Assembly (NCBI RefSeq): GCF_014127285.1 | Contig: NZ_CP059901.1 | Location: 2,852,001 to 2,916,000, forward strand | DNA length: 64,000 bases | Source: Mumia sp. ZJ1417 | GTDB taxonomy: Bacteria > Actinomycetota > Actinomycetes > Propionibacteriales > Nocardioidaceae | Direction: 5' to 3' | In this document: positions 41,858 to 49,955 of the stretch, one piece after another | Layout of the letters: each line of letters begins with the position of its first letter | How positions within the stretch are numbered: the first letter of the stretch is position 1 | Program-made: the position numbers and the translations under genes | The notes under the pieces: model-generated | Database searches by the model: none | What the model was told of the DNA's origin: nothing | Seen by the model: the letters and a program-made list of their open reading frames with translations, nothing else

Positions 41858-42835
41858 TCAACGGGTCTGGCGCATCAGCTCGATGCCGAGCTGGGTGACG
41901 GAGTGCATCACGGAGTCGGTGTCGCGCCGACTGCTGATCAGCCCGGCCTCGCGCAGCGTACGAGTGTGATAGCTGACCGTCGCGGCCGAAATCCCCAGCC
42001 GGCGCGCGATCTCGGAGGTGGTGGCGCCGGCCGCGCAGGCCGCCAGCACGAGAGCGCGGCTGCCACCGATGAGGGCAGCAAGCGCCCGCTCCGGGTAAGC
42101 CGCGACGTGGTCCGCAGCAGTACGCGGCAGCGGATAGACGAGGACCTGCGGCAGCGACGGGTCTGCGAAGGTGACTGGCTGGTGCCAGCAGAAGTACGAA
42201 GGGACGAGGCGAAGCCCGCGTCCGCCGAGGTGGACATCGCGATCGTCGATGTGGTCGAGGACGCTGAGAACCGGCGGCTGCCAGCGGAACGCTGGGCCTA
42301 GACCTCGGAGAAGGCCATCCACTCCCCCATCCAGCAGATGGCGAGAGCGCACCGCCCGCTCGCCGTCGAGCAGGGCTTGCATCTCGCTGGCGACCGGCTC
42401 GATCACGACCTGGTGGTAGGCACGCAGCGTCTCGGTCAGGACACGTCGCTCTCGCGGCTCCGCGAGAGCACGCAGCATCGGCCCGTTTCCCTTGCGGAGA
42501 TCGAGCCGTGAGATCTCTTGGGTGACCTGGCTCTCCGGGAGGGCGAGGATCGCGTCGAGCCCTGCGTCGAGGCTGTCCGCGCCCTCCCCAGGAGTGAGGA
42601 AGTCCGGGAAGTACTGGGCCCGCGGGTACAGCGGCATGAGCAGAGTGCGGACGGTGCGACCGAGTGCGGTGTCGCGCAGCGAATGAAGGGCGTGCTTGTG
42701 CCAGCGCTCGTGCGCCCAGCGCCCCCGGCGAGTCTGGAATCGGTGCAGGCTCGAGGCGATCTCCCACATCGGGTCGGGTTGGGCGGTGACCCTGGTCCGG
42801 GCAAGATCGAGCTCACTGAAGTGGATGCGAAGCAC
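41858..42835 (-). CDS. DUF5937/ArsR-type winged-helix regulator
   Basis: The 325-residue protein has a long N-terminal domain (LRIHFSELDLARTRVTAQPD, the DUF5937 opening) and a C-terminal winged helix (AAGATTSEIARRLGISAATV and YHTRTLREAGLISS). The order domain-then-HTH is usual for this group. The GTG start at 42835 has GGGGGA upstream. It reads in the same direction as the DUF1838 gene 69 bp downstream. The effector is unknown. Confidence 0.85.
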   Translation of the reverse strand: MLRIHFSELDLARTRVTAQPDPMWEIASSLHRFQTRRGRWAHERWHKHALHSLRDTALGRTVRTLLMPLYPRAQYFPDFLTPGEGADSLDAGLDAILALPESQVTQEISRLDLRKGNGPMLRALAEPRERRVLTETLRAYHQVVIEPVASEMQALLDGERAVRSRHLLDGGVDGLLRGLGPAFRWQPPVLSVLDHIDDRDVHLGGRGLRLVPSYFCWHQPVTFADPSLPQVLVYPLPRTAADHVAAYPERALAALIGGSRALVLAACAAGATTSEIARRLGISAATVSYHTRTLREAGLISSRRDTDSVMHSVTQLGIELMRQTR

Positions 42836-42914
42836 TGAATCCCCCTTGGTCAGGCTTCCGAGAAGAGTCACAGACTCAGGGACTCACCGCCCACCGCATT
42901 TCAAGCCTCGTCGA

Positions 42915-43058
42915 AATGGCTCCGCGGTCAAGCGCGTCCAGCAGATCGCGGGCATCACTGCCGACGGCGTCTACGGCCCGGGGACCCGGTACGCGATGCT
43001 GCACCGCCAGGATGCGTGGGAGGGCGACCAGGACCCCAACGTCTGCCGGAAGCTCTGA
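42915..43058 (+). pseudogene. Remnant of a peptidoglycan-binding-like domain
   Basis: A 47-codon frame (GSAVKRVQQIAGITADGVYG, then PGTRYAMLHRQDAWEGD) resembles the last repeat of a PG_binding_1 domain. No start or upstream domain is present, so it is a truncated leftover. It lies between the regulator and the van-like cluster. Confidence 0.45.
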
Positions 43059-43080
43059 GCTCCTGACGGATCAGAACTCC

Positions 43081-43475
43081 TCACCGCCGGCGCCACCATC
43101 GGCGGGACGCGAGAGCGGCAAGCCCGGCGCCGGCGGTGTTGAGCAGGACGTCGTCGACGGAGGACACCCGGCCCTGTTGTGCGACGTACTGCGCGGTCTC
43201 GATCAGGACCGAGCAGACTGCCGCGACGGCGACGGTACGGGGGATGGACGCGAGCGCGCTGAACCGTACGGGGCGAAGAAACCGAGCGCCGCGAAGACCA
43301 GCAGGTTCCCGACGACCTGGTAGGGCGGCATGCTCGACAGGTCCCGCAGCGGCACGAGGCTCACCGTGCCGTGCGCGGCGCCGCCAGCCGGCCGCAGAGT
43401 GAGCCACACCCATGGCAGCGTCCCGCAGACGATGCCGATCTCGGCCAGCGTCGTACGCAGCGCCGGCCTGCTCAC
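43081..43475 (-). pseudogene. VanZ-like membrane protein gene with a frameshift
   Basis: The first part (GTG at 43475) has LVPLRDLSSMPPYQVVGNLL and VFAALGFFAP. The second part, in another frame, has VRFSALASIPRT, SVLIETAQYVAQQGRVSSVD and DVLLNTAGAGLAALA, which are VanZ hallmarks. One extra C in the run at 43272-43275 would join them as a protein of about 131 residues. VanZ proteins are linked to glycopeptide and lipoglycopeptide tolerance. The start overlaps the VanY-like stop by four bases. An assembly indel is as likely as a real mutation. Confidence 0.7.
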
Positions 43476-43978
43476 CGCTGCAGCCTCGGGTCGTGCGTGG
43501 GGTCGGCGTAGGTCTCCGGACACCCCTCGGCGATCGCGTCAGGACGCAGCTCGAAGTGCCACGGTTCGTTGCCGTAGATCCGGCACAGCCCGAAGGAGGC
43601 GCCGTGCTCGGTCAGCCATGTCACAGCCGACGACGGACCGATGTCGACCGCGTCGCCGTCCTCGTGCACCGAGGTGCCGGGACGCGCGACCCATCGCTCG
43701 GCCGCGTGGTCCGATCCAAACCGCGTGACTGCTTCCTGGAAGAGCTGCTTCTGGTAGCCGGTCGAGCGCCATCCGCTGGTGACCTCGAGCTCGACCCCGT
43801 CGTCGGCCGCTTCAGCCGCGGCCTCGCGCAGGGCGGCGAGGAGCTTCGGGTCGAGGTTCGCCACCGCCGCACGGGTCTGCTCCGGCGGATCAGCGGCCGG
43901 ACTGCAGCCGAGACAGAGCACGGGCGCCGCGACGGCAATCGTCACGGCGAGGGCGCGTCTTGCGTGGTTGCGGGACAT
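43472..43978 (-). CDS. VanY-like D-alanyl-D-alanine carboxypeptidase lipoprotein (M15)
   Basis: The 168-residue protein has a lipoprotein signal with LCLGC (Cys25), then an M15 peptidase domain. Zn ligands are H105 and D112 in SVHEDGDAVDIG and H141 in EPWHFE; substrate-contacting SGWRSTGYQKQLF precedes them. It would trim the terminal D-Ala of peptidoglycan stem peptides outside the membrane. Its stop overlaps the VanZ-like start. The OmpR-type two-component pair at 44066 is divergent and 88 bp away, which recalls van resistance clusters without the ligase genes. Confidence 0.88.
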   Translation of the reverse strand: MSRNHARRALAVTIAVAAPVLCLGCSPAADPPEQTRAAVANLDPKLLAALREAAAEAADDGVELEVTSGWRSTGYQKQLFQEAVTRFGSDHAAERWVARPGTSVHEDGDAVDIGPSSAVTWLTEHGASFGLCRIYGNEPWHFELRPDAIAEGCPETYADPTHDPRLQR

Positions 43979-44053
43979 GCCACCAGTCAAAGAAAGGTGG
44001 TGTTGCCAGCACGTACGCGGATTTCGATACGGCGACGATAGGCGGCGGGTCCC

Positions 44054-44059
44054 TACCAT
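44054..44059 (+). promoter_or_regulatory. -10 element of leaderless promoter (TACCAT)
   Basis: TACCAT is six bases before the ATG at 44066. Confidence 0.5.
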
Positions 44060-44065
44060 CGGAGC

Positions 44066-44761
44066 ATGCGCGTACTGGTCGTCGAGGACGAGCCCCTGCT
44101 CGCGGAGGCCGTACGCGACGGGCTCCGGCTGGAGGCGATCGCGGCCGACCTCGCCGGGGACGGCGACACCGCGCTGGAGCTGCTGGGCGTCAACTCGTAC
44201 GACATCGCCGTGCTCGATCGCGACATCCCCGGTCCCTCCGGGGACGAGATCGCCCGACGCATCATCGCCTCCGGCAGCGGCATGCCGATCCTCATGCTCA
44301 CCGCGGCCGACCGCCTCGACGACCTGGCCTCCGGGTTCGGGCTCGGTGCTGACGACTACCTCACCAAACCCTTCGAGCTGCGGGAGCTGGTGCTCCGGCT
44401 GCGAGCACTCGACCGTCGGCGCGCGCACATCCGACCTCCCGTACGCGAGATCGCCGGCCTGCGGCTCGACCCGTTCCGCCGCGAGGTCTATCGCGACGGC
44501 CGCTACGTCGCCCTCACCCGCAAGCAGTTCGCGGTGCTTGAAGTCCTCATGACAGCCGAAGGCGGTGTCATCAGCGCCGAGCAGCTCCTCGAGCGAGCGT
44601 GGGACGAGAACGCGGACCCGTTCACCAACGCCGTGCGCATCACCGTCTCGGCCCTGCGCAAACGGCTCGGCGAACCCGGACTGATCGCCACCGTCCCCGG
44701 CGTCGGGTATCGCATCGACACGCAGCCCGAGACCGAGCGCGAGGGAGGCGATCGTGGCTAG
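44066..44761 (+). CDS. Response regulator, OmpR/PhoB family
   Basis: The 231-residue protein has a receiver with D51 (IAVLDRDIPGPSGDEIA), the conserved Thr in MLTAADRLDD and Lys in DDYLTKPFELREL. A winged-helix effector follows, with TRKQFAVLEVLMTAEGGVIS and NAVRITVSALRKRLG. The Asp-Arg-Asp-Ile-Pro-Gly phosphorylation loop is typical of VanR/CseB-like regulators. It overlaps the kinase gene by eight bases. Likely targets are its own promoter and the divergent VanY/VanZ genes. Confidence 0.93.
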   Translation: MRVLVVEDEPLLAEAVRDGLRLEAIAADLAGDGDTALELLGVNSYDIAVLDRDIPGPSGDEIARRIIASGSGMPILMLTAADRLDDLASGFGLGADDYLTKPFELRELVLRLRALDRRRAHIRPPVREIAGLRLDPFRREVYRDGRYVALTRKQFAVLEVLMTAEGGVISAEQLLERAWDENADPFTNAVRITVSALRKRLGEPGLIATVPGVGYRIDTQPETEREGGDRG

Positions 44762-45848
44762 AGCGCCGGGTCTCAGTGTCCGCCTCAAGCTCACGCTCAG
44801 CTATGCGGGCTTCGTCATGGTCACCGGTGCACTGCTGCTCGCCACCGTGTGGGTGTTCCTCCTGCGCTACGTGCCCGATCGCGCGAACCGCGGCCCCGGC
44901 CCCTTCACGCCCACGCGCTCCGACCTGCTGGAAGCCTTCGCGCCGAGAGCGGCCCAGGCGCTGGTGTTCCTGCTCGTCATCGGTGTCATCGGGGGCTGGC
45001 TTCTCGCGGGACGGATGCTTGCTCCCCTGACCCGCATCACCAACGCCACCCGCCGCGCGGCGACCGGGTCGCTCTCGCACAGGATCGAGATGGAAGGCCG
45101 CCAGGACGAGTTCCGCGAGCTCGCCGACTCCTTCGACACGATGCTCGGGCGCCTCGAGGCCCAGGTCGCCGAGCAGCAGCGGTTCGCCGCGAACGCCTCG
45201 CACGAGCTGCGTACGCCGCTGGCGGTCACGCAGACACTCCTCGACCTCGCCCGGAAGGATCCGAGCCGCGACCCCGCCGAGCTCGTCGACCGCCTCTACG
45301 CCGTGAACACCCGGGCGATCGACCTCACGCAGGCACTGCTTCTGCTCAGCCGGGCGGATCAGGGCTCGTTCACCCGAGAGCCCGTCGACCTGTCCCTCCT
45401 CGCAGAAGAAGCCACCGAGACGCTCCTTCCCCTCGCGGAACGGCGCGGCATCACCCTCGAGACGTCCGGCGACGTCGCGACGACAGTCGGCTCACCTGCA
45501 CTGCTGCTGCAGATGACGACGAACCTCGTGCACAACGCGATCGTCCACAACTCCCCCGACCAAGGGAGCGTGCGGGTCACCACCAGCGTCCAGTCGTCGG
45601 GCGTGCTGCTCACCGTGGAGAACACCGGCGCGAAGCTCAGCCCGCACCTGGTCGCCACGCTCGCCGAGCCGTTCAGACGCGGCTCCGACCGTGTCCACGA
45701 CGACCACTCCGGTGTCGGCCTGGGACTGGCGATCGTCGAGCACATCGGCCGTGCGCACGACGGCACCCTCAGCCTCACCGCCCGCCCGGCCGGCGGGCTC
45801 TGCGTCACGGTACGGCTCCCCGCCGCACCACCACGACGCGAGAGGTGA
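44754..45848 (+). CDS. Sensor histidine kinase, classic HisKA type
   Basis: The 364-residue kinase has TM segments at about residues 17-38 and 68-86, a short extracytoplasmic loop (PDRANRGPGPFTPTRSDLLE) and a HAMP linker. HisKA follows with FAANASHELRTPLAVTQ (acceptor H150). The HATPase domain has N-box NLVHNAIVHNSP and G-boxes HSGVGLGLAIVEHIG. The GTG start overlaps the regulator gene. The tiny sensor loop suggests detection within the membrane, as for VanS- and CseC-like kinases. Confidence 0.92.
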   Translation: MARAPGLSVRLKLTLSYAGFVMVTGALLLATVWVFLLRYVPDRANRGPGPFTPTRSDLLEAFAPRAAQALVFLLVIGVIGGWLLAGRMLAPLTRITNATRRAATGSLSHRIEMEGRQDEFRELADSFDTMLGRLEAQVAEQQRFAANASHELRTPLAVTQTLLDLARKDPSRDPAELVDRLYAVNTRAIDLTQALLLLSRADQGSFTREPVDLSLLAEEATETLLPLAERRGITLETSGDVATTVGSPALLLQMTTNLVHNAIVHNSPDQGSVRVTTSVQSSGVLLTVENTGAKLSPHLVATLAEPFRRGSDRVHDDHSGVGLGLAIVEHIGRAHDGTLSLTARPAGGLCVTVRLPAAPPRRER

Positions 45849-46036
45849 CGAGGCGTCGACAGCAACGACCAAGGCCGCCGAAGGGATGATCGAGGGAGGA
45901 CCGTCGAGGCCGAAGCACTGTCAGAGGCGGTACGCAGCTCCACGTCAGGAAGACCGTGAACGACGGGCAGCGGTGGACCACGCTCGCCCAGAGCTACGGC
46001 GGGGATCGCCGAGCCAGCCCGCACGAAAATCAACCT

Positions 46037-46546
46037 TCACACGGTCAGGGACTGGATGAAGTCCTGTCCCCATCGGTGCGCGCGTCGAAGCTCCGCCTCG
46101 AGCAGTGGGCCTTGGACTCCCGTGACGTAGAAGCTCGGACCGCGTCGCGCGTCGTTGAATCCTCGCTTCTTGAGCGACTTGTATGCCGCCTTGGAGGCGG
46201 TGCCAGGCGTGAAGCGTGTCTTGGTCGAAGTATCGATCGTGACAACCGGGAGGTCGGCGACTGGCTGGAGGACCTCGATCCACTCACGGACTCCCCGCGT
46301 GTTGCTCGCGGTTGATCCCTTGGTCCGAGCTTGCTCTCGCGTCCGTGGAGTGGGCAGCGAGAAGTCGTGTGTGGGCGCCGCGACGATCACGGCCTTCAAC
46401 CCGGCCGGCAGGGTCGCACCCGCATCGCCCGCCGTCACGATCAAGGTCCGGCTTGCCCCGAGGACGTCGGTGAGCCCTTCGGTGATCGCATCCGCGATCG
46501 CCGAGGTGTTGCCGAAGTAGGACTCGGTGGCGATGAGGATGCTCAC
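46037..46546 (-). CDS. Flavodoxin-like protein
   Basis: The 169-residue protein begins SILIATESYFGNTSAIADAI, the FMN phosphate-binding loop of flavodoxins in a slightly altered form. It continues with AVIVAAPTHDFSLPTPRTRE, the ring-binding loop, and DLPVVTIDTSTK. It probably binds FMN and transfers electrons. The GTG start at 46546 overlaps the stop of the upstream membrane protein gene, so the two are coupled. Both are divergent from a TetR-like regulator whose operator lies between them. Confidence 0.85.
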   Translation of the reverse strand: MSILIATESYFGNTSAIADAITEGLTDVLGASRTLIVTAGDAGATLPAGLKAVIVAAPTHDFSLPTPRTREQARTKGSTASNTRGVREWIEVLQPVADLPVVTIDTSTKTRFTPGTASKAAYKSLKKRGFNDARRGPSFYVTGVQGPLLEAELRRAHRWGQDFIQSLTV

Positions 46547-46998
46547 TCCTTGATCCGTTCGGTGGTAGGAAGCCACGCGACCGCGAGGGCTATGGCGCCG
46601 AACACGGCCAGAGCAATGCTCACGACGCGCCACGAGAGCGGCAGAATGGGTGTCTCGTGCTCGAAGACGACCGCGGTGAAGATCAACAGTGCACTGCCCA
46701 CCACGAAGCAGGCCGTGGACCACCACCGCGCCCAACTCGCCCCGCGCCACGTTACTGCGAGGGCGGTCGCCCACCCCAACGCTCCGAGACCGAACACGCT
46801 GTACAGGAAGATCCAGGGCACGATCGGGTCGGGGATCTGGCCGTATGGCTCGTAAAGCTCGTGGACGCGTGACGCGACGCTGTCACCGGTCGCCTGGTCG
46901 ACAGCCATCCAGATCATGGCGACCACCGTGGCGGCCAATCCGAGTCCCAGACAGATTGACAGCGCGACCCTTCGTGACGCCGTGCGTTCTGATGTCAT
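46543..46998 (-). CDS. Hypothetical membrane protein coupled to flavodoxin
   Basis: The 151-residue protein has four hydrophobic segments, at about residues 12-34, 60-83, 95-112 and 120-140, and no family I can name. AAGGGG precedes the ATG at 46998. The gene and the flavodoxin gene form an operon next to the TetR at 47096. A 13-bp-arm palindrome between them is the probable operator. Confidence 0.75.
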   Translation of the reverse strand: MTSERTASRRVALSICLGLGLAATVVAMIWMAVDQATGDSVASRVHELYEPYGQIPDPIVPWIFLYSVFGLGALGWATALAVTWRGASWARWWSTACFVVGSALLIFTAVVFEHETPILPLSWRVVSIALAVFGAIALAVAWLPTTERIKE

Positions 46999-47014
46999 CA
47001 CAACCCCTTAATTG

Positions 47015-47042
47015 ACAGTCACTATCAGTTGATGGTGACTGT
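47015..47042. promoter_or_regulatory. TetR-type operator, 13-bp-arm palindrome
   Basis: ACAGTCACTATCA and TGATGGTGACTGT form arms around GT, with one mismatch. It lies in the gap between the divergent membrane-protein/flavodoxin operon and the TetR gene, where autoregulation would be expected. Confidence 0.7.
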
Positions 47043-47083
47043 ACTGAGCCGCAGAGGTAGTGTCAACTAGTAGTGACTTGCAG

Positions 47084-47089
47084 TATGAT
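47084..47089 (+). promoter_or_regulatory. -10 element of leaderless promoter (TATGAT)
   Basis: TATGAT is six bases before the ATG at 47096. It places the start there rather than at the in-frame GTG at 47060. Confidence 0.55.
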
Positions 47090-47095
47090 GGGCCA

Positions 47096-47671
47096 ATGGC
47101 ACCGGGGCTGAGAGAGCGCAAGCGGCGCACGGCGATGGGCCACATCCAGCGAGTCGCCCTCGACCTGTTCGACGAACGCGGCTACCAGCATGTGAGTGTC
47201 GAGCAGATCGCCGAGGCAGCAGATGTGTCACCGTCCTCGGTCTACCGCTACTTCGGCACCAAGGAAGGGCTCGTCCTCGCCGACGACTTCGACGCCCTGA
47301 GCGACGTCGAACTTGCCGCGGTTATCGACCCCGATGACCTGGTCAGCACCGTACGAACCGTTGTTGCACGGTTCGAGCCAGGCCCAGACCAACAAAACCC
47401 CGACGACAGCCTTGCACGACGACGTATTCGCTACTTCTTCGACGAACCAGCGGTCCGCAAGGCCTCTTACGAGACTCTGGCCAACGCTGTCGAACGGATT
47501 GCTCCGATCCTGACCGCGTCCGGTGGCCTCACCACCTCGGAAGCTCGCGTCGTGTCCTCTGCCTTGGTCTTCGGCTACTTCTCAGCACTTGAGCAGTGGC
47601 ACCGCGACCCGGCCGGCCGGCCGATCGCCGATGTCCTCGAGGCCGCTCTCGGAGCGCTACGCCGCCTCTAA
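47096..47671 (+). CDS. TetR family transcriptional regulator
   Basis: The 191-residue protein has a TetR helix-turn-helix: RERKRRTAMGHIQRVALDLF, then VEQIAEAADVSPSSVYRYFG. The C-terminal ligand domain is unremarkable. It is divergent from the membrane-protein/flavodoxin pair and has a near-perfect palindrome upstream, so it probably represses both. Oxidative stress or a lipophilic compound could be the signal, given the flavodoxin partner, but nothing in the sequence shows this. It ends before a shared terminator with the GH3 gene. Confidence 0.92.
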   Translation: MAPGLRERKRRTAMGHIQRVALDLFDERGYQHVSVEQIAEAADVSPSSVYRYFGTKEGLVLADDFDALSDVELAAVIDPDDLVSTVRTVVARFEPGPDQQNPDDSLARRRIRYFFDEPAVRKASYETLANAVERIAPILTASGGLTTSEARVVSSALVFGYFSALEQWHRDPAGRPIADVLEAALGALRRL

Positions 47672-47680
47672 CCCGAAGGC

Positions 47681-47728
47681 GGGCACCCGTGGTCAGCGGA
47701 GGATGCGCCTTCGCTGACCACCGTGCCC
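47681..47728. terminator. Bidirectional stem-loop between convergent genes
   Basis: GGGCAC-CCGTGGTCAGCG pairs with CGCTGACCAC-CGTGCCC with a single bulge around a 13-nt loop. It lies between the convergent TetR and GH3 genes. Confidence 0.75.
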
Positions 47729-47735
47729 GGCGCCC

Positions 47736-49595
47736 TCAGTAGCCGAGCCCGTGGCCGAACGGGAACAGCACGCCGGTGCCGTCCGCGCGTGGGATCGAGA
47801 CCGGCAGCTTGCCGGTCGGGTTGACCTCACCGAACAGCACCCGTACGAGCGACTCGAGCTGGCCCACGGTGTAGCCGTAGGTGTCGAGCACGGTCGCGGC
47901 CTCCGGGAACGACGCGACGTCGTACGGGTTGCGCATCGCCGCGACGACGACCGGCTTCCCGGTCGCCAGCAACGCCTGTACGAGCGCCGTCTGCGCCACC
48001 GCTGCGGGGGTCGGCTGCCCGGTGTCCGCGTTGATGGCGTAGGCGTTGTTGGTCGACACGACCACGAGATCGGAGTTCTGCGCGGCGGCGACGGCATTGG
48101 CGATCGCCGTTGCCGACGGTGTCGTGCCGGACTCGAGGACCTGCGTCGTCGCGCCTCGCGCGCCCATCGCGTTCGCGATGCCCTGCGTGGTCCCGACGCC
48201 CCACCCGGCGACGAGGACGCGGCGCGGACCGGCCGTCAGCGGAAGCAGCCCGGCGTCGTTCTTGACCAGCGTCGTGGTGCGGTTGGTGATCGCTTGGGCG
48301 TCGGCCAGGTGCTGCGGCGCACCCACGACCTGCGTCGCGGCGGCCGGGTCGACGAACGGGTCGCGGAAGATGCCCTCGCGGTGCTTGTGCAGCAGGATCC
48401 GATAGACCGACTCGTCGAGCCGCTTCTTGCTGATCTCACCGCTACGGACCGCGTCGAGCACCGCCCCGTACGCCACGTCCATCTGCGGCGGGACGAGCAG
48501 CTGGTCGGCGCCGGCGAGGAAGGCCCGGACCGGCGCGACGTCCGGCGGGTAGGTCGACGTCGCGCCCTGCATGTCGAGCGCGTCGGTGACGACCAGGCCG
48601 TCGAATCCGAGATCGTCGCGCAACAGCCCGGTGAGGATCTTGTGCGACATCGTCGCCGGCACGCCGGGATCGATCGCCGGCAGGACGACGTGGGCGGTCA
48701 TGATCGTGTCGATGCCAGCGGCGATCGCCGCACGGAACGGCGGCAGGTCGATCGCCTCCATCTCGGCGCGCGTGTGGGTCACCTCGGGGAGCCCGAAGTG
48801 GCTGTCCTTCCCGGTGTCACCGTGGCCGGGGAAGTGCTTCGCGACGGCCGACACCCCGCCGGCGCGGTAGCCCCGGACCTGCGCCGCGACCAGATCGGAC
48901 ACGAGCGCTGGGTCGGAGCCGATCGACCGGATCCCGATGACCGGGTTGTTGGGGTTGACGTTGACGTCGGCCACCGGCGCGTAGTCCTGCGTCACGCCGA
49001 CCGCGTCGAGCTCGGTGCCGATGACCTGCGCTGACCGCTTTGCGTCTGCCGCCGAACGACCAGCACCCAGCGCCATGTTGCCGGGCATCTGCGTCGCGGG
49101 AGCACCGAAGCGCGCCACGAGCGCGCCGCCCTCCTGGTCGACCGAGATCTGCAGCGGGATGCGACGCGGCTGCGCGAGCGCAGCGGCCTGCAGACCGTTG
49201 GACAGTGTCGCGACCTGGGCCGGGTCGCCGATGTTGTCATCGTTGTTGCGTGTCGTGTAGTAGATGACGCCGCCGGGTCGGTACTTCGCGACAGCCTGGG
49301 CCGGGGTGTCGACTCCATACATCCGCTGGTTGATCGCCTTCGCCGCGTCGCTCGGTGTGTTCGCGTCGCGGCCGGCTACCTCGATGACGAAGAGCTGGCC
49401 GACCTTCTCCTCGAGAGTCATGTGCCGGAGCTGGGAGATGATCTTGCCCCGGTACGGCGCATCACCGGAGTGCCCTGGGCCGCCGGCCGTGGCAGCGGGT
49501 GGGCCGAACGCCGCGGCCAGCACCAGGGCCAGGCCGAGGATCAAGAGCCGGAGCGGCGTCCGGCTCTCGCGGATGGATGCTGACCGACCGAACAT
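47736..49595 (-). CDS. Secreted glycoside hydrolase family 3, beta-N-acetylhexosaminidase type
   Basis: The 619-residue protein has a signal peptide (RLLILGLALVLAAAFGPPAA). The GH3 barrel has NagZ-type motifs: VAKHFPGHGDTGKDSHFGLP (residues 251-270), in which the His-Asp loop acts as acid/base, and nucleophile Asp in GLVVTDALDM. A second alpha/beta domain and a C-terminal VLFGEVNPTGKLPVSIPRAD follow. It likely removes N-acetylglucosamine from peptidoglycan-derived or chitinous glycans outside the cell. The gene is convergent with a TetR and appears to be monocistronic. Confidence 0.9.
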   Translation of the reverse strand: MFGRSASIRESRTPLRLLILGLALVLAAAFGPPAATAGGPGHSGDAPYRGKIISQLRHMTLEEKVGQLFVIEVAGRDANTPSDAAKAINQRMYGVDTPAQAVAKYRPGGVIYYTTRNNDDNIGDPAQVATLSNGLQAAALAQPRRIPLQISVDQEGGALVARFGAPATQMPGNMALGAGRSAADAKRSAQVIGTELDAVGVTQDYAPVADVNVNPNNPVIGIRSIGSDPALVSDLVAAQVRGYRAGGVSAVAKHFPGHGDTGKDSHFGLPEVTHTRAEMEAIDLPPFRAAIAAGIDTIMTAHVVLPAIDPGVPATMSHKILTGLLRDDLGFDGLVVTDALDMQGATSTYPPDVAPVRAFLAGADQLLVPPQMDVAYGAVLDAVRSGEISKKRLDESVYRILLHKHREGIFRDPFVDPAAATQVVGAPQHLADAQAITNRTTTLVKNDAGLLPLTAGPRRVLVAGWGVGTTQGIANAMGARGATTQVLESGTTPSATAIANAVAAAQNSDLVVVSTNNAYAINADTGQPTPAAVAQTALVQALLATGKPVVVAAMRNPYDVASFPEAATVLDTYGYTVGQLESLVRVLFGEVNPTGKLPVSIPRADGTGVLFPFGHGLGY

Positions 49596-49731
49596 GAGCG
49601 CCTCCGGGAGTGGCCGTTCGTGTGATGCGGATCACACGAACAGTAGCGCTTGACGTTCCAGAAAGCACTACCTCAGATTCACAGTTACGTACCGGATCAT
49701 CCACACGCGAGGCGCACACCTCGGCGCAGCG

Positions 49732-49955
49732 TCAGCGCGTGGCCAGCGCCCGTCCGGCAGCAAGGGCCGCATCCTCGGCCTCCTTCTTCATCAGTGCCGC
49801 CGACTCGAGGAACGCGTCGAGTGCCGGGTTGACGCCGACGAGAGTGACCTCGCGCTCGACGACGGTCAGCTCCGCCTGCCAGACGTCGGCGTCGTACGGG
49901 GGCAGTCCTCACCGACACGGGCCGCGAGAAGCTCGAGGCGCTCGGTGAGGCCTCG
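49732..49955 (-). pseudogene. Small gene remnant with a frame break
   Basis: The stretch WQAELTVVEREVTLVG and DAFLESAALMKKEAEDAALA ends at 49732 in good codon usage. The stretch GLTERLELLAARVGEDC precedes it in another frame. One extra C in the five-base run 49898-49902 would join them. No start codon is visible upstream, where the EamA gene overlaps. The family is not recognised. It could be a 70- to 80-residue hypothetical protein cut by an indel. Confidence 0.45.

Noticed and set aside
43472-44794. 440-codon minus frame across the two-component genes
   Set aside because: Only the last 168 codons (from 43978) encode the VanY-like protein; the rest is antisense to the regulator.
45849-46036. 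188-bp gap after the 44754 kinase gene
   Set aside because: Several short frames overlap here but none has a start context or coding composition. No hairpin of note.
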